Assembly (NCBI RefSeq): GCF_002975275.1
Contig: NZ_PCOQ01000023.1
Location: 40,768-104,767, forward strand
DNA from: Achromobacter sp. MYb9
Lineage (GTDB): Bacteria; Pseudomonadota; Gammaproteobacteria; Burkholderiales; Burkholderiaceae_B
Direction: 5' to 3'
Length of the DNA stretch: 64,000 bases
In this document: positions 43,275 through 52,722 of the stretch, in pieces
Numbering within the stretch: the stretch's first letter is position 1
Layout of the letters: each line of letters starts with the position of its first letter
Notes under the pieces: model-generated
What the model saw: the letters and a program-made list of their open reading frames with translations, nothing else
Told to the model about the DNA's origin: nothing
The model's database searches: none
Made by a program: the position numbers and the translations under genes

Positions 43275-44798
43275 TTATTCCGCCGACGATTTCAACAGCG
43301 ACAGACCCAACTGCACGCGGCGCTGCAGCCACAGGCTGGGGCGATAGCGGGGGTCGCCCGTCACGCGCTGCATGCTCTTCAGGATTTCCAGGATGCGGTC
43401 AGCGCCCAGCTTGTCGCCCAGCGCCAGCGGACCCACCGGATAGCCCAGGCCCAGCGTCACGGCCTGGTCGATGTCTTCCGGCGTGGCGATCTGCTGCTGC
43501 GCGATATCGCTGGCGATATTGACGATCATGGCCACGATGCGCTGGGCGATGAAGCCCGGCGAATCCTGGATCACGGTCACCGGCACGCCATCGGCGGCCA
43601 GCAGCGCATGCGCGGCGTCGCGCCATTTGCCCTCGGTCGCTGGCGACACCATGACGGTGCGGCGCTTGGCGCCGTCGAATGCATACAGCGTATCCAGGCC
43701 GACCGTGCGGCCCGCGCTCAGACCCTGCGCGGACACCGACGTCGAGACGTCGTCGCCAAACGGGGTGACGACGATCAACGCATCGGCGTCGGGCGTGGCG
43801 CCCGTGACGAGCGTCGCGCCCAGCTTTTCGATCAGCGCCGATGCGCGCGCGTAGCCTTCCGCGTGCTTGGGGCTGACCCACACTTTCAGGCCTTCCGGCA
43901 ACGCCGGCACGGGCGGCTCGGCCGGCACCTGCTTCTGGCCGTCGGCGTAGACGTAGAAGCCTTCGCCGGCCTTGCGTCCGATCAGGCCGCCAGCCAGGCG
44001 CACGGTGGTGATCGGCGACGGGCGAAAGCGCGGCTCGTCGAAGAATTGGCGGTAGATGGACTCCATCACCGGATGCGACACGTCCAGCGCGGTCAGGTCC
44101 AGCAGTTCGAACGGGCCCATGCGAAAGCCCGCCTGCTCACGCATGACGGCGTCCACTTGCGCGAAGGTGGCGACGGCCTCCTGCGCCACGCGCAGGCCTT
44201 CGGTGTTCATGCCGCGGCCAGCGTGGTTCACGATGAAACCGGGCATGTCCTTGGCGCGCACGGGCGTGTGGCCCATGCGGCGGGCCAGCGCGGCCAGCGC
44301 GTCGCCGGCTTCGGGCGCGCTGCGCAGGCCGTCGATCACTTCCACCACCTTCATCAACGCCACCGGGTTGAAGAAGTGATAACCCACGACACGCTGCGGA
44401 CGCTTGCAGGCGGCAGCAATGGCGGTGATGGACAGCGACGACGTGTTCGACGCCAGGATGCAGTCTTCCGACACCACGCCTTCCAGGGCGGCGAACAGGT
44501 CGCGCTTGACGTCCAGGCGTTCGACGATGGCTTCCACCACCAGTTGGCACGCCGACATGTCGGTCAGCGCCGTGGCGGACTCCACGCGCTCAAGCGCGGC
44601 CTGCGCGTCGGCGGCGGTGAGCTTGCCCTTCTGGGCCAGCTTGTCCCACGTCTGGCGCAGCGATTCGCGCGCGGCGGCAACCGCGTCGGCGCTGGTGTCG
44701 TACAAGCGCACGCGCAAACCGGCTTGCGCCGCGATCTGCGCAATGCCGCGCCCCATGGCCCCGGCGCCCACGACGCCGATGGTTTGAATCTCCGTCAT
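43275..44798 (-). CDS. 3-hydroxyacyl-CoA dehydrogenase (PaaH-like)
   Basis: A 507-residue NAD-dependent dehydrogenase. The N-terminal Rossmann fold has GVVGAGAMGRGIAQ, the catalytic region is ASNTSSLSITAIA and VVGYHFFNPVALMKVVEVI, and two C-terminal 3HCDH helical domains follow (about 190-285 and 410-500). The length, longer than the 280-residue FadB2 type, matches PaaH-type 3-hydroxyadipyl-CoA dehydrogenases. AGGAGA precedes the ATG at 44798. It is the last gene of a minus-strand acyl-CoA group. Confidence 0.9.
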   Translation of the reverse strand: MTEIQTIGVVGAGAMGRGIAQIAAQAGLRVRLYDTSADAVAAARESLRQTWDKLAQKGKLTAADAQAALERVESATALTDMSACQLVVEAIVERLDVKRDLFAALEGVVSEDCILASNTSSLSITAIAAACKRPQRVVGYHFFNPVALMKVVEVIDGLRSAPEAGDALAALARRMGHTPVRAKDMPGFIVNHAGRGMNTEGLRVAQEAVATFAQVDAVMREQAGFRMGPFELLDLTALDVSHPVMESIYRQFFDEPRFRPSPITTVRLAGGLIGRKAGEGFYVYADGQKQVPAEPPVPALPEGLKVWVSPKHAEGYARASALIEKLGATLVTGATPDADALIVVTPFGDDVSTSVSAQGLSAGRTVGLDTLYAFDGAKRRTVMVSPATEGKWRDAAHALLAADGVPVTVIQDSPGFIAQRIVAMIVNIASDIAQQQIATPEDIDQAVTLGLGYPVGPLALGDKLGADRILEILKSMQRVTGDPRYRPSLWLQRRVQLGLSLLKSSAE

Positions 44799-44893
44799 CA
44801 ACTTTCTCCTGCCTTTATTGGAATGGATCGTGTGCGCCGCGGCGTGGCGGGGCGCAGGGAAAACAAAGCGGCGCCATGCCGCTTTGTCTTCGC

Positions 44894-46123
44894 TCAGGCC
44901 TGGCTCTGGGCCAGCGCCTGGATGTCTTCGGCCGAGAGCCCCAGCTTTTCAGCCAGGACCTGCGCGGTGTGTTCGCCCAGCATGGGCGGCGGACGGCGGT
45001 ACTCGACCGGGCTGTCCGAGAATTTCAGCGGGCTGGACGCCATCGGCACGCGGGCGGCAGCCGGGTGCGGCAGTTCAAGCTTCATGCCGCGCGCCAGCAC
45101 GTGCGGATCTTCATAGACCTGGTCCAGCGTATTGATGGGGCCGGCGGGCACGCCCACGCTTTCCAGCGAGGCCAGCCAGTGATCGCGCGCGCCGGTGGCC
45201 ATGCGTTCGGCCAACAGCGGCACCAGCTCCGCGCGGTTCTTCACGCGCTGCGGATTGGTCGAGAAACGCGGGTCCGCCGACAGTTCCGGCAAGCCGATCG
45301 CGCCGCAGTAGTTGCGGAACTGGCTGTCGTTGCCGACCGCCACGATCAGGTGGCCGTCCGCCGCCGCGAACACTTGGTAGGGCACCAGGTTCTGGTGGGC
45401 ATTGCCCGCGCGCTTGGGCGCCACGCCCGACGTCATGAAGTTCAGGTTCTGGTTGGCCAGCATCGAAACCTGGCAATCCAGCAGCGCCATGTCGATGTGC
45501 TGACCCAGGCCGCTGTTGGCGCGTTCCAGCAGCGCGGCCAGGATGCCCACCGTGGAATACATGCCCGTCATCAGGTCCGCCACCGCCACGCCGGCCTTTT
45601 GCGGGCCGCCGCCGGGCAGGTCGTCGCGCTCGCCCGTGATGCTCATCAGCCCTCCCATGCCCTGAATCATGAAATCGTAGCCGGGGCGGCTGGCGTAGGG
45701 GCCGGTCTGGCCGAAGCCGGTGATCGAGCAATAGATCAGGCGCGGGTTGATGGCCTTCAGGCTTTCGTAGTCCAGGCCGTACTTCTTCAGTCCACCGACC
45801 TTGAAGTTCTCGACAAGGATGTCGCTTTGCAAGGCCAGTTCGCGCACCAGCTCGGCGCCGCGCGGCGACGCGATATCCAACGCCACCGACAGCTTGTTGC
45901 GATTGGCGGACAGGTAATAGGCGGCTTCGGTGGTGTCGTTGCCTGCTTCGTCCTTCAGGTACGGAGGCCCCCAGGCGCGCGTGTCGTCGCCAGCGCCGGG
46001 ACGTTCGATCTTGATCACCTCGGCGCCAAGGTCGGCCAGGTTCTGGGTGCACCAGGGGCCCGCCAACACGCGGGTCAGGTCCAGCACGCGTATGCCGGTA
46101 AGGGGAGCGGGACGTTGCGACAT
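44894..46123 (-). CDS. CaiB/BaiF (class III) CoA-transferase
   Basis: A 409-residue formyl-CoA-transferase-type enzyme. The N-terminus GIRVLDLTRVLAGPWCTQNLADLG, the block ENFKVGGLKKYGLDY and the probable catalytic Asp in VAVADLMTGMYS define the family. It moves CoA between acids, probably activating the substrate degraded by the neighbouring dehydrogenases. ATG at 46123 is chosen because upstream residues lack family similarity. Confidence 0.92.
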   Translation of the reverse strand: MSQRPAPLTGIRVLDLTRVLAGPWCTQNLADLGAEVIKIERPGAGDDTRAWGPPYLKDEAGNDTTEAAYYLSANRNKLSVALDIASPRGAELVRELALQSDILVENFKVGGLKKYGLDYESLKAINPRLIYCSITGFGQTGPYASRPGYDFMIQGMGGLMSITGERDDLPGGGPQKAGVAVADLMTGMYSTVGILAALLERANSGLGQHIDMALLDCQVSMLANQNLNFMTSGVAPKRAGNAHQNLVPYQVFAAADGHLIVAVGNDSQFRNYCGAIGLPELSADPRFSTNPQRVKNRAELVPLLAERMATGARDHWLASLESVGVPAGPINTLDQVYEDPHVLARGMKLELPHPAAARVPMASSPLKFSDSPVEYRRPPPMLGEHTAQVLAEKLGLSAEDIQALAQSQA

Positions 46124-46273
46124 CGGTGTTCTTTTCGCTAGATGGGAAATGAAAACGTCCGGCTGGCGGCCAGCGCAAGCCAGACTGGAGTCTGTCATGC
46201 CAGCGGTCCGAGCCGCTGGCGCGTCATATGCGATATTAGCCCGGGTTGCGCGAGCAACCCGCCATTCTTCCGA

Positions 46274-47422
46274 TCAGGAATGGGCCTTGATCGTTTCGCG
46301 GGCGATCACCAGTTGCTGGATCTGCGACGTGCCTTCGAAGATGCGGAACAGGCGCACGTCGCGATAGAAGCGTTCCACCGCGTATTCCGACATATATCCC
46401 GCGCCGCCATGGATCTGCACGGCGCGGTCGGCGACGCGGCCCACCATTTCCGTCGAGAACAGCTTGGCGCAGGCGGCTTGCATGGTGGTGTTTTCGCCGC
46501 GGTCACGCATGCGGGCGGCGTCCAGCACCATGCAGCGGGCGGCGTAGAGTTCGGCCTGGCTGTCGGCGATCATCGCTTGAATCAGCTGGAATTCGGCGAT
46601 CGGCTGGCCGAACTGCTTGCGCTCCATCGCGTATTTGACGGCGTCGGCCAGCAGGCGGTCGGCAATACCCACGCACAACGCCGAGATATGCAGGCGCCCC
46701 TTGTCGAGCACGCGCATCGACGTGCGGAAACCGTTGCCTTCTTCGCCGCCCAGCAGCGCGCTGGCCGGCACGCGGCAGTTATCGAACACCACGTCGCTGG
46801 TCAGGGCGCCGGCCTGGCCCATTTTCTTGTCGGGCTTGCCGATACTCAGACCCGGCGTGCCGGCTTCGACCAGGAAGCAGGAGATCGAATTGGCGCGACG
46901 CTCGGGCGCGGTGCGCGCCATGACCGAGAACAGGCCGGCGATCGGCGCGTTGGTGATGTAGCGCTTGGTGCCGTTCAACACGTAGCTGTCGCCATCGCGT
47001 TCGGCGGACAGGCGCAGCGCCATCGCGTCGGAGCCCGCGTCGGGTTCGGTCAGCGCGAACGAGCCGATCAGTTCACCGCTGGCCAGCTTGGGCAGGTAGC
47101 GGGTGCGCTGGTCGTCGGTACCGGCCAGCACGATGGCCTGCGAGCCGATGCCGATGTTGGTGCCGGCCAGCGAACGGAAAGCGGGCGAGGTCTGGCCCAA
47201 TTCAAACACCACGCGCACTTCTTCTTCCATCGTCAGCCCCAGGCCGCCGAACTCCGGCGCGATCGACAGGCCGAACAGGCCCAGTTCGCGCATTTCGTTG
47301 ACGATGTCGGGCGGAACCTGTCCGCTGGTGGCCAGTTCGTCTTCGGCGGGAATCAGGCGTTCATGCACGAAGCGACGCACGGCGTCCAACAGCAGGTTCA
47401 GGGTTTCGGTGTCCAGGGCCAT
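46274..47422 (-). CDS. Acyl-CoA dehydrogenase
   Basis: A 382-residue FAD-dependent acyl-CoA dehydrogenase. It has the alpha-helical N-domain, the FAD-binding FALTEPDAGSDAMAL, the middle beta domain and the C-terminal GGAGYMSEYAVERFYRDVR with FEGTSQIQQL. The likely catalytic Glu is the one in FEGTSQ or its MCAD-equivalent. It introduces the 2,3 double bond that the nearby enoyl-CoA hydratases would hydrate. The substrate chain type is unknown. Confidence 0.93.
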   Translation of the reverse strand: MALDTETLNLLLDAVRRFVHERLIPAEDELATSGQVPPDIVNEMRELGLFGLSIAPEFGGLGLTMEEEVRVVFELGQTSPAFRSLAGTNIGIGSQAIVLAGTDDQRTRYLPKLASGELIGSFALTEPDAGSDAMALRLSAERDGDSYVLNGTKRYITNAPIAGLFSVMARTAPERRANSISCFLVEAGTPGLSIGKPDKKMGQAGALTSDVVFDNCRVPASALLGGEEGNGFRTSMRVLDKGRLHISALCVGIADRLLADAVKYAMERKQFGQPIAEFQLIQAMIADSQAELYAARCMVLDAARMRDRGENTTMQAACAKLFSTEMVGRVADRAVQIHGGAGYMSEYAVERFYRDVRLFRIFEGTSQIQQLVIARETIKAHS

Positions 47423-47517
47423 GATGGAAGTCTCAAAAAGAAAGGGATGCGACGGATGAGGCAGGAAAATCTGATACGGCGATTGGGTATGGGCAATGCG
47501 GATCCCGGCGGCGGCGC

Positions 47518-48141
47518 TCAGGCGCGCATGCCGCCAACAAGCAGGTCGAAGTAGCCGGCGGCGATGGTTTCCGCGCTGTCGCCCTGCCCCGGCTTGTACC
47601 AGCGCACCATCCAGTTCAGCATGGACAGCACGGCGCGGCCGGTGGCGGCCACGTCCAGCGCGCGGAACGTGCCATCGGCCACGCCCTGCGCAATCAGTTC
47701 GCGCAGGCGTTTCTCGTAGCCGTCGCGCAGCCTGGCGGCGTCTTCGCGTTCAGGCAAGGCCATGCCGGAATAGCCGATCAGCATCGTCACGAATTTGGCG
47801 TGGTGCTGTTCGAAGTACCGGGCGTGACCGACCATGAACGCGCGCAGCCGGGCGGCGGCGCCCTCGGCGCGGTCGACATCCTGGCCCACGGTCTGCGTCA
47901 GCCCGCTCAATACGACCAGGATGATGGCGTCGTAGATGTCCTGCTTGGTGGGGTAGTAGTGGTAAATGGCCGCCTTGGACACGCCGATGGCGGCGGCAAG
48001 GTCCGACACGGAGCTGCCGTCGTAACCGCTTTGCGCGAAAAGCTTGGCGGCTTCATCCAGAATGCGTTCGCGCGGGGCCGCCAGCGTGGGCGGTCGGCCG
48101 GCGCGGGCGCGTTTCAGGGCCGGAGGAGCAGAGGTCGCCAT
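47518..48141 (-). CDS. TetR-family regulator of the acyl-CoA cluster
   Basis: A 207-residue TetR protein. The N-terminal helix-turn-helix is RERILDEAAKLFAQSGYDGS followed by SVSDLAAAIGVSKAAIYHYY; the C-terminal part is the ligand domain (TetR_C_17-like, acyl-CoA-responsive in related proteins). It lies between the acyl-CoA dehydrogenase gene and the divergent nitronate monooxygenase/hydratase genes, with a palindromic operator in the gap, so it probably represses both sides. Confidence 0.9.
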   Translation of the reverse strand: MATSAPPALKRARAGRPPTLAAPRERILDEAAKLFAQSGYDGSSVSDLAAAIGVSKAAIYHYYPTKQDIYDAIILVVLSGLTQTVGQDVDRAEGAAARLRAFMVGHARYFEQHHAKFVTMLIGYSGMALPEREDAARLRDGYEKRLRELIAQGVADGTFRALDVAATGRAVLSMLNWMVRWYKPGQGDSAETIAAGYFDLLVGGMRA

Positions 48142-48239
48142 GGCAGCCTTTGAAAGGGCCGCGCCGCAGGCCGGCAAGGGCCCGGGTGGGCCTGCATTGA
48201 CAGCGGTTCGGCGCATGCCGTTAAATAAAGATTAATTAA

Positions 48240-48261
48240 TTACCGGACGGTCGGTAGGTAA
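48240..48261. promoter_or_regulatory. TetR-type operator palindrome
   Basis: TACCG-GACGGT-CGGTA (48241-48256) lies within TTACC...GGTAA flanks. Such ACCG/CGGT palindromes are typical operators of TetR regulators for acyl-CoA catabolism. It sits about 100 bases from each divergent start. Confidence 0.65.
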
Positions 48262-48344
48262 TTATAGGCACATCCGCCTCGGGGACTCAAGCCTGCCTGC
48301 AGGCGGCCCCTTCTGGACTGACCTGAACACAACGCGACGACGCT

Positions 48345-49316
48345 ATGCCCCACTCTCTCGTGACAGATTTGTATGGCCAGATGTCCCTGCCGGTCATCAG
48401 CGCCCCTATGTTCATCGTCTCCAACCCGACGCTGGTGCTTGCCCAGTGCACCAGTGGCATCGTGGGGTCGTTCCCCGCCCTGAACGCGCGCCCGCAAAGC
48501 CTGCTGACCGACTGGCTGGACGAAGTGCAGGCCGGGCTGGCCTCGTACCGTGAAGCGAACCCCGGCGCCGTGGTGGCGCCGTTCGCCGTGAACCAGATCA
48601 TCCACCAGTCCAACGACCGCCTAGAACAGGACCTGGCCGTTTGCGCCAGCCACCGCGTGCCGCTGATCATCACCAGCCTGCGCGCCCCCGGCGACCTCGT
48701 CAAAGGCGTGCACGACTGGGGCGGCAAGGTGTTCCACGACGTCACCACGATTCGCCATGCCGAAAAGGCGCTTGAGGCCGGCGTGGACGGGCTGATCCTG
48801 GTCTGCGCGGGCGCCGGCGGCCATGCGGGCACGCTGAGCCCGTTCGCGCTGGTGTCCGAAGTGCGCCGTTTCTACGACGGCCCGCTGATCCTGTCGGGCG
48901 CCATCACCTCCGGCGCGCACGTGCTGGCCGCGCTCGCCATGGGCGCGGACTTCGCCTATATGGGTACTCGCTTCATCGCCAGCGAAGAAGCCAACGCCAG
49001 CGAAGGCTACAAATCCGCCATCGTCGATGCCAGCGCTTCCGACATCCTGTACACCCCGTTCTTCACCGGCATCCCCGGCAATTACCTGAAGGCCAGCATC
49101 GCGGCCTCCGGGCTGGACCCGGCCAACCTGCCGCAGCCGGACAGCGGCGCCTCCAACTTCGGGTCGTCGCGGGTCAAGCCGTGGAAAGACATCTGGGGCG
49201 CGGGCCAGGGCGTGGGCGGCATCGGCAGCGTCGAACCCACCCGCAAGATCGTCGACACGCTGCGTCGCGAGTACGAAGACGCCAAAGCGCAACTGGCCGG
49301 CAGGACCTACGCATGA
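48345..49316 (+). CDS. Nitronate monooxygenase (2-nitropropane dioxygenase family)
   Basis: A 323-residue FMN-dependent TIM-barrel enzyme. The N-terminus LPVISAPMFIVSNPTLVLA, the flavin phosphate motif CAGAGGHAGTLSPFAL and GADFAYMGTRFIASEEA are diagnostic. Family members oxidise alkyl nitronates; in acyl-CoA clusters the true substrate is often unclear. It overlaps the following enoyl-CoA hydratase gene by four bases. Confidence 0.9.
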   Translation: MPHSLVTDLYGQMSLPVISAPMFIVSNPTLVLAQCTSGIVGSFPALNARPQSLLTDWLDEVQAGLASYREANPGAVVAPFAVNQIIHQSNDRLEQDLAVCASHRVPLIITSLRAPGDLVKGVHDWGGKVFHDVTTIRHAEKALEAGVDGLILVCAGAGGHAGTLSPFALVSEVRRFYDGPLILSGAITSGAHVLAALAMGADFAYMGTRFIASEEANASEGYKSAIVDASASDILYTPFFTGIPGNYLKASIAASGLDPANLPQPDSGASNFGSSRVKPWKDIWGAGQGVGGIGSVEPTRKIVDTLRREYEDAKAQLAGRTYA

Positions 49317-50050
49317 GCGCGGGCCTGAAAATCGCCCGCGAGGGCGCCGTCCTGACGCTCACCATCGACCGCCAGGACCGCCGCAACGCGCTGGACACGG
49401 CCACATACGCCGCCTTGTCTGAACAAATCGCGCTGGCGTCGGGCGACCCGTCGGTATCGGCAGTGATCCTGACCGGCGCGGGCGAACACTTCACCGCCGG
49501 CAACGACCTGCGCGACTTCCAGGCGGAACGCGGCGCGGGCGACAGCGCCGGCCTGACGTTCCTGCGGGCACTGACCACGGCCGACGTGCCGGTGATCGCC
49601 GCGGTCGAGGGCTACGCTATCGGCATCGGCGTCACGCTGCTACAGCATTGCGACTTCGTCCACATCGGCGAAGGCGCCACCTTGCGCATGCCGTTCGTGG
49701 CGCTGGGCCTGTGTCCGGAAGGCGCATCCAGCCTGTTGATGCCCCGACTGGCCGGACGCCGCGCCGCCGAATGGCTGCTGCAGGGCAAGGCGTTTTCCGC
49801 CCGCGACGCGCACGAAGCCGGTCTGGCGACATCGGTCACGGCCAAGGGCCAGGCGCTGGCGGCGGCCCAGGCCACCGCCGCCGATCTGGCGCGTCAGCCG
49901 CCGGCCGCGCTGCGCCTGACCAAGGCCATGATGAAACGCGCCGACCGCCAGGTCATCCAGGAAACGCTGGACTACGAAGCCCAGCAATTCCGCGCCCGCC
50001 TGCAAACCGAAGAGGCGCAGGCGGCATTCGCGAAGTTCTTCAAGAAATAG
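49313..50050 (+). CDS. Enoyl-CoA hydratase/isomerase family protein
   Basis: A 245-residue crotonase-fold protein. The oxyanion-hole segments are [15 protein letters not shown] and [18 protein letters not shown]. The usual second catalytic Glu region reads [19 protein letters not shown], with a Glu retained. It is translationally coupled to the monooxygenase gene (ATGA). It probably hydrates the enoyl-CoA made by the acyl-CoA dehydrogenase. Confidence 0.9.
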   Translation: MSAGLKIAREGAVLTLTIDRQDRRNALDTATYAALSEQIALASGDPSVSAVILTGAGEHFTAGNDLRDFQAERGAGDSAGLTFLRALTTADVPVIAAVEGYAIGIGVTLLQHCDFVHIGEGATLRMPFVALGLCPEGASSLLMPRLAGRRAAEWLLQGKAFSARDAHEAGLATSVTAKGQALAAAQATAADLARQPPAALRLTKAMMKRADRQVIQETLDYEAQQFRARLQTEEAQAAFAKFFKK

Positions 50051-50125
50051 CGGCGCGACGAGCGGTTGCGCGTGGCCGGCCCCGGCGTGCTGCACGTCGA
50101 GGCCCGCCGGGCGCAACCCCTCGGC

Positions 50126-50959
50126 TCAAAATGGCGAATCGGCCCGGAAGTTGGGTGCGCGGCGTTCGCGCAGGGATTTGACCCCCTCCTTCACGTCAGG
50201 CCCGCCAAAACCCATGAATTCCAACGCCAGCGACGCGTCGAAGGTCGGTCCCGCCATGCGCAGCCAGTTGTTCAGCGAATACTTCGTCCAGCGGATGGCG
50301 GTCTGCGAACCGGCGGCCAGCTTGTTGGCGACCTCGAAGGCGCGGGGGATGAGCTCGGCCTCGTCCACGCACAGCGACACCAGCCCGATCCGCTCGGCTT
50401 CCTCGCCGGTGACGGTTTCGCACAGCATCAGGTAGTACTTGGCCTTGGCCATGCCGCACAGCAGCGGCCAGACAATGGCCGCGTGGTCGCCCGCCGTCAC
50501 CCCCAGGCGGGTGTGGCCATCGATGATCCGCGCGTCGCGCGCGGCAATCGAGATGTCGGCCAGCAACCCCGCCACCAGCCCCGCGCCCACGGCCGCGCCA
50601 TGCATGGCGGACACGATGGGCTTGTTGCAATTGATGATGTTGTAGACCAGGTCGCGGGCCTCGCGCCAGACACGGGTGCGCACGTCGAAGTCGTCGGCCA
50701 TCTGCTGCACCAGATCCAGGTCGCCGCCACCCGAAAAGCCCTTGCCCTCTCCGCGGATGACCACCACGCGGGTATCGGGGTCGGTATCGATGTCGCGCCA
50801 GATGTCGGCCAGCTCGCGGTGCATGCGGTCGTCGGCCGTGGACAATTTGCCCGGCTGGCCGCCTTTGGCGCCCATGATCAATTCCAGCACGCCGCCGGGA
50901 TGCCGGCGCAGCTTCAGGGACTCGTAGGCCGAATAGTGTTGCAGCGTGATATCAGTCAT
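50126..50959 (-). CDS. Enoyl-CoA hydratase/isomerase family protein
   Basis: A 277-residue crotonase-fold protein with oxyanion-hole sequences [15 protein letters not shown] and [20 protein letters not shown]. The catalytic-Glu position is occupied in [16 protein letters not shown] by Gly/Asp instead of the usual Glu, so hydration activity by the canonical mechanism is uncertain. It is convergent with the other hydratase gene and shows only family-level similarity to it. Confidence 0.88.
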   Translation of the reverse strand: MTDITLQHYSAYESLKLRRHPGGVLELIMGAKGGQPGKLSTADDRMHRELADIWRDIDTDPDTRVVVIRGEGKGFSGGGDLDLVQQMADDFDVRTRVWREARDLVYNIINCNKPIVSAMHGAAVGAGLVAGLLADISIAARDARIIDGHTRLGVTAGDHAAIVWPLLCGMAKAKYYLMLCETVTGEEAERIGLVSLCVDEAELIPRAFEVANKLAAGSQTAIRWTKYSLNNWLRMAGPTFDASLALEFMGFGGPDVKEGVKSLRERRAPNFRADSPF

Positions 50960-51076
50960 TGTCTTCTCCGCGTTGTCTTTATTACCAATGGAGCAAGCCT
51001 GGGGCCGGCGCGTTTTTGGGCACTATAGTGGATACGCCGGCGTCCACCCGCCGCCACCCAGAAGGAGCTTCAGCCA

Positions 51077-51937
51077 ATGAACACCCCCGCCCCGTCCGCC
51101 GGCGCCCCCATCGACCGCGCCAGCCTGCCGGCCCTGTTTGCCCCCCGGGGCGTCGACACGCACAAGGGCAGTTTCGGCACCGTCGGCGTGGTGGGCGGCG
51201 GCCCCGGCATGGCGGGCGCGGCGCTGCTTGCGGCCCGCGCCGCCCTGAAAACCGGCGCCGGCAAGGTGCTGGTCGGCTTCGCCCAAGAGGCCTCGCCGCT
51301 TGCCTGCGACCCGTTGCAACCTGAATTGATGCTGCGCGACGCCCGGTCGCTGCTGGAGGGCGAGTGGGGCATCACCGCCTGGGTCGCCGGCTGCGGGATC
51401 GGCACGACCGCCCTGGCGGCCAACACGCTATCGGAATTGTTCGTGCTGCGCCGCGGCGCGCCGCTGGTGCTGGACGCCGACGGCCTGAACCTGCTGGCCC
51501 AGGGCGACGTCAAACCCAATTGGGGGCCCGGCCCCGTTGTGCTGACCCCGCATCCCGCCGAAGCCGGCCGCCTCTTGGGGCTAAGCGCTGCCCAGGTACA
51601 AGCCGACCGCCGGGACGCGGCGTGGCAACTGGCGCAACGCTTCGGGGCCTGGGTGGTGCTGAAAGGCGCCGCCACCGTCGTCTGTTCGCCCGACGGCAGC
51701 CGCCGGACCAACACCAGCGGCAACCCCGGCCTGGCCACCGCTGGAACCGGGGACGTATTGGCAGGGATGCTGGGGTCGCTGATCGCCCAGGCACTGCCGT
51801 TCGAGCAAGCGGTGGCGGGAGCCGTCTGGCTGCACGGCGCCGCGGCCGATGCGCTGGCGGGGCACGGCATTGGCCCGATCGGCCTTACCGCGGGTGAGCT
51901 GGCGGATGCCGCGCGGGCCCTGCGCAATGGCCGCTGA
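51077..51937 (+). CDS. nnrD: ADP/ATP-dependent NAD(P)H-hydrate dehydratase
   Basis: A 286-residue ribokinase-like repair enzyme that restores hydrated NAD(P)H. Signature sequences are [42 protein letters not shown] and the anion-hole motif [19 protein letters not shown] with the catalytic Asp. Here it is a stand-alone C-terminal-type enzyme, without the fused NnrE epimerase found in E. coli. AAGGAG precedes the ATG. Confidence 0.93.
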   Translation: MNTPAPSAGAPIDRASLPALFAPRGVDTHKGSFGTVGVVGGGPGMAGAALLAARAALKTGAGKVLVGFAQEASPLACDPLQPELMLRDARSLLEGEWGITAWVAGCGIGTTALAANTLSELFVLRRGAPLVLDADGLNLLAQGDVKPNWGPGPVVLTPHPAEAGRLLGLSAAQVQADRRDAAWQLAQRFGAWVVLKGAATVVCSPDGSRRTNTSGNPGLATAGTGDVLAGMLGSLIAQALPFEQAVAGAVWLHGAAADALAGHGIGPIGLTAGELADAARALRNGR

Positions 51938-51999
51938 GGGGCATTCCGGGGCGTCAAACCGGGCTAAGTCCCCGTGAAATAAACATTTTTACAACATAC

Positions 52000-52052
52000 T
52001 AGGGTTTTCCCCTAAAAGGTCATTGCTTTTAATTTAGGGTTATCCCTATAAT
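52000..52052 (+). promoter_or_regulatory. Strong promoter with two TAGGG-N4-CCCTA palindromes
   Basis: TTGCTT (52023-52028) and a perfect TATAAT (52047-52052) are 18 bases apart. TAGGG-TTAT-CCCTA (52035-52048) fills the spacer, and TAGGG-TTTT-CCCCTA (52000-52014) lies just upstream. A protein bound in the spacer would block the promoter, so a repressor with two sites is likely. Confidence 0.6.
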
Positions 52053-52087
52053 GGTTTACCCCAAGACGAAACGGACTGGAGAAGACC

Positions 52088-52321
52088 ATGAGCGAACTGA
52101 CCTTGAATAGCACTGCCCGCCTGACCGACGCGCTGGAGCGCGACCTGCTCCGCGGCGCTCTCGAGAACCAACCGAATTCCCACCCGCTGACCAACCTGAA
52201 GAAGGCTGGCCAAACCGTGATCGCCGCTGTTGCCAGCGTCTTTGCCTTCATCGACGAAGTGAACGACTCGATGAACAAGGCCCGCGCCGCCAGCTCGCGC
52301 TTCTCCGGCTCTCAGTGGTAA
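52088..52321 (+). CDS. Small hypothetical protein (77 aa)
   Basis: A 77-residue basic protein with a GGAG site before the ATG. It is predicted mostly helical; a hydrophobic stretch TVIAAVASVFAFI (about 44-56) could associate with membrane. The remainder is polar, with LTDALERDLLRGALENQ and NDSMNKARAASSRF. I do not recognise a named family. The strong promoter and palindromic operators argue for an actively expressed, regulated gene. Confidence 0.75.
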   Translation: MSELTLNSTARLTDALERDLLRGALENQPNSHPLTNLKKAGQTVIAAVASVFAFIDEVNDSMNKARAASSRFSGSQW

Positions 52322-52722
52322 GTCCCGCTGCGCGGGCCTGAATCGCGACCGATCTCCCGCGATTCAGGCTTGCGCGCTGCCGTCGCACGGCCTGACCGGC
52401 TGGTCCGGTTTTCCCGTGTGGCGGGCTTTCGGCGCCCGCCCCTCACCGGCGCCATCGCGCCGCGCCGGCTCCCATTGATGCTGTTGGGAGCCCCCGCGAC
52501 GCCCTCCCGGCCCTTTTGCCGCACCTTCCTCTCGGCGTTTTCCCTAGCGCCCGATTCGCCGTTCTGCATTGACAGCGCGCGAACCCCCTACCGATAATCG
52601 GCCCCTTGCCGTCGTGCCTGGCGCCAAAACTCCGCGTGCCCTGCCGACCCCTGCTGTCCGCCCGGCGCGCCCGATGGCGCTTCAGGCACGATCCGGTTCG
52701 TTATCCATCCGGAGTTGTCATC
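52322..52722. other. Intergenic region with a stem-loop and a promoter
   Basis: No gene is visible. CCTGAATCGCG (52337-52347) and CGCGATTCAGG (52358-52368) form a perfect 11-base stem with a 10-base loop but no T run. TTGACA (52569-52574) and GATAAT (52593-52598) make a good sigma-70 promoter with 18-base spacing. It would give a leader of about 120 bases for the downstream receptor gene. Confidence 0.65.

Noticed and set aside
52337..52368. Perfect 11-base stem-loop after the 77-aa gene as a terminator
   Set aside because: There is no T run after the stem. It may still be an RNA stability element, but I would not call it a terminator.
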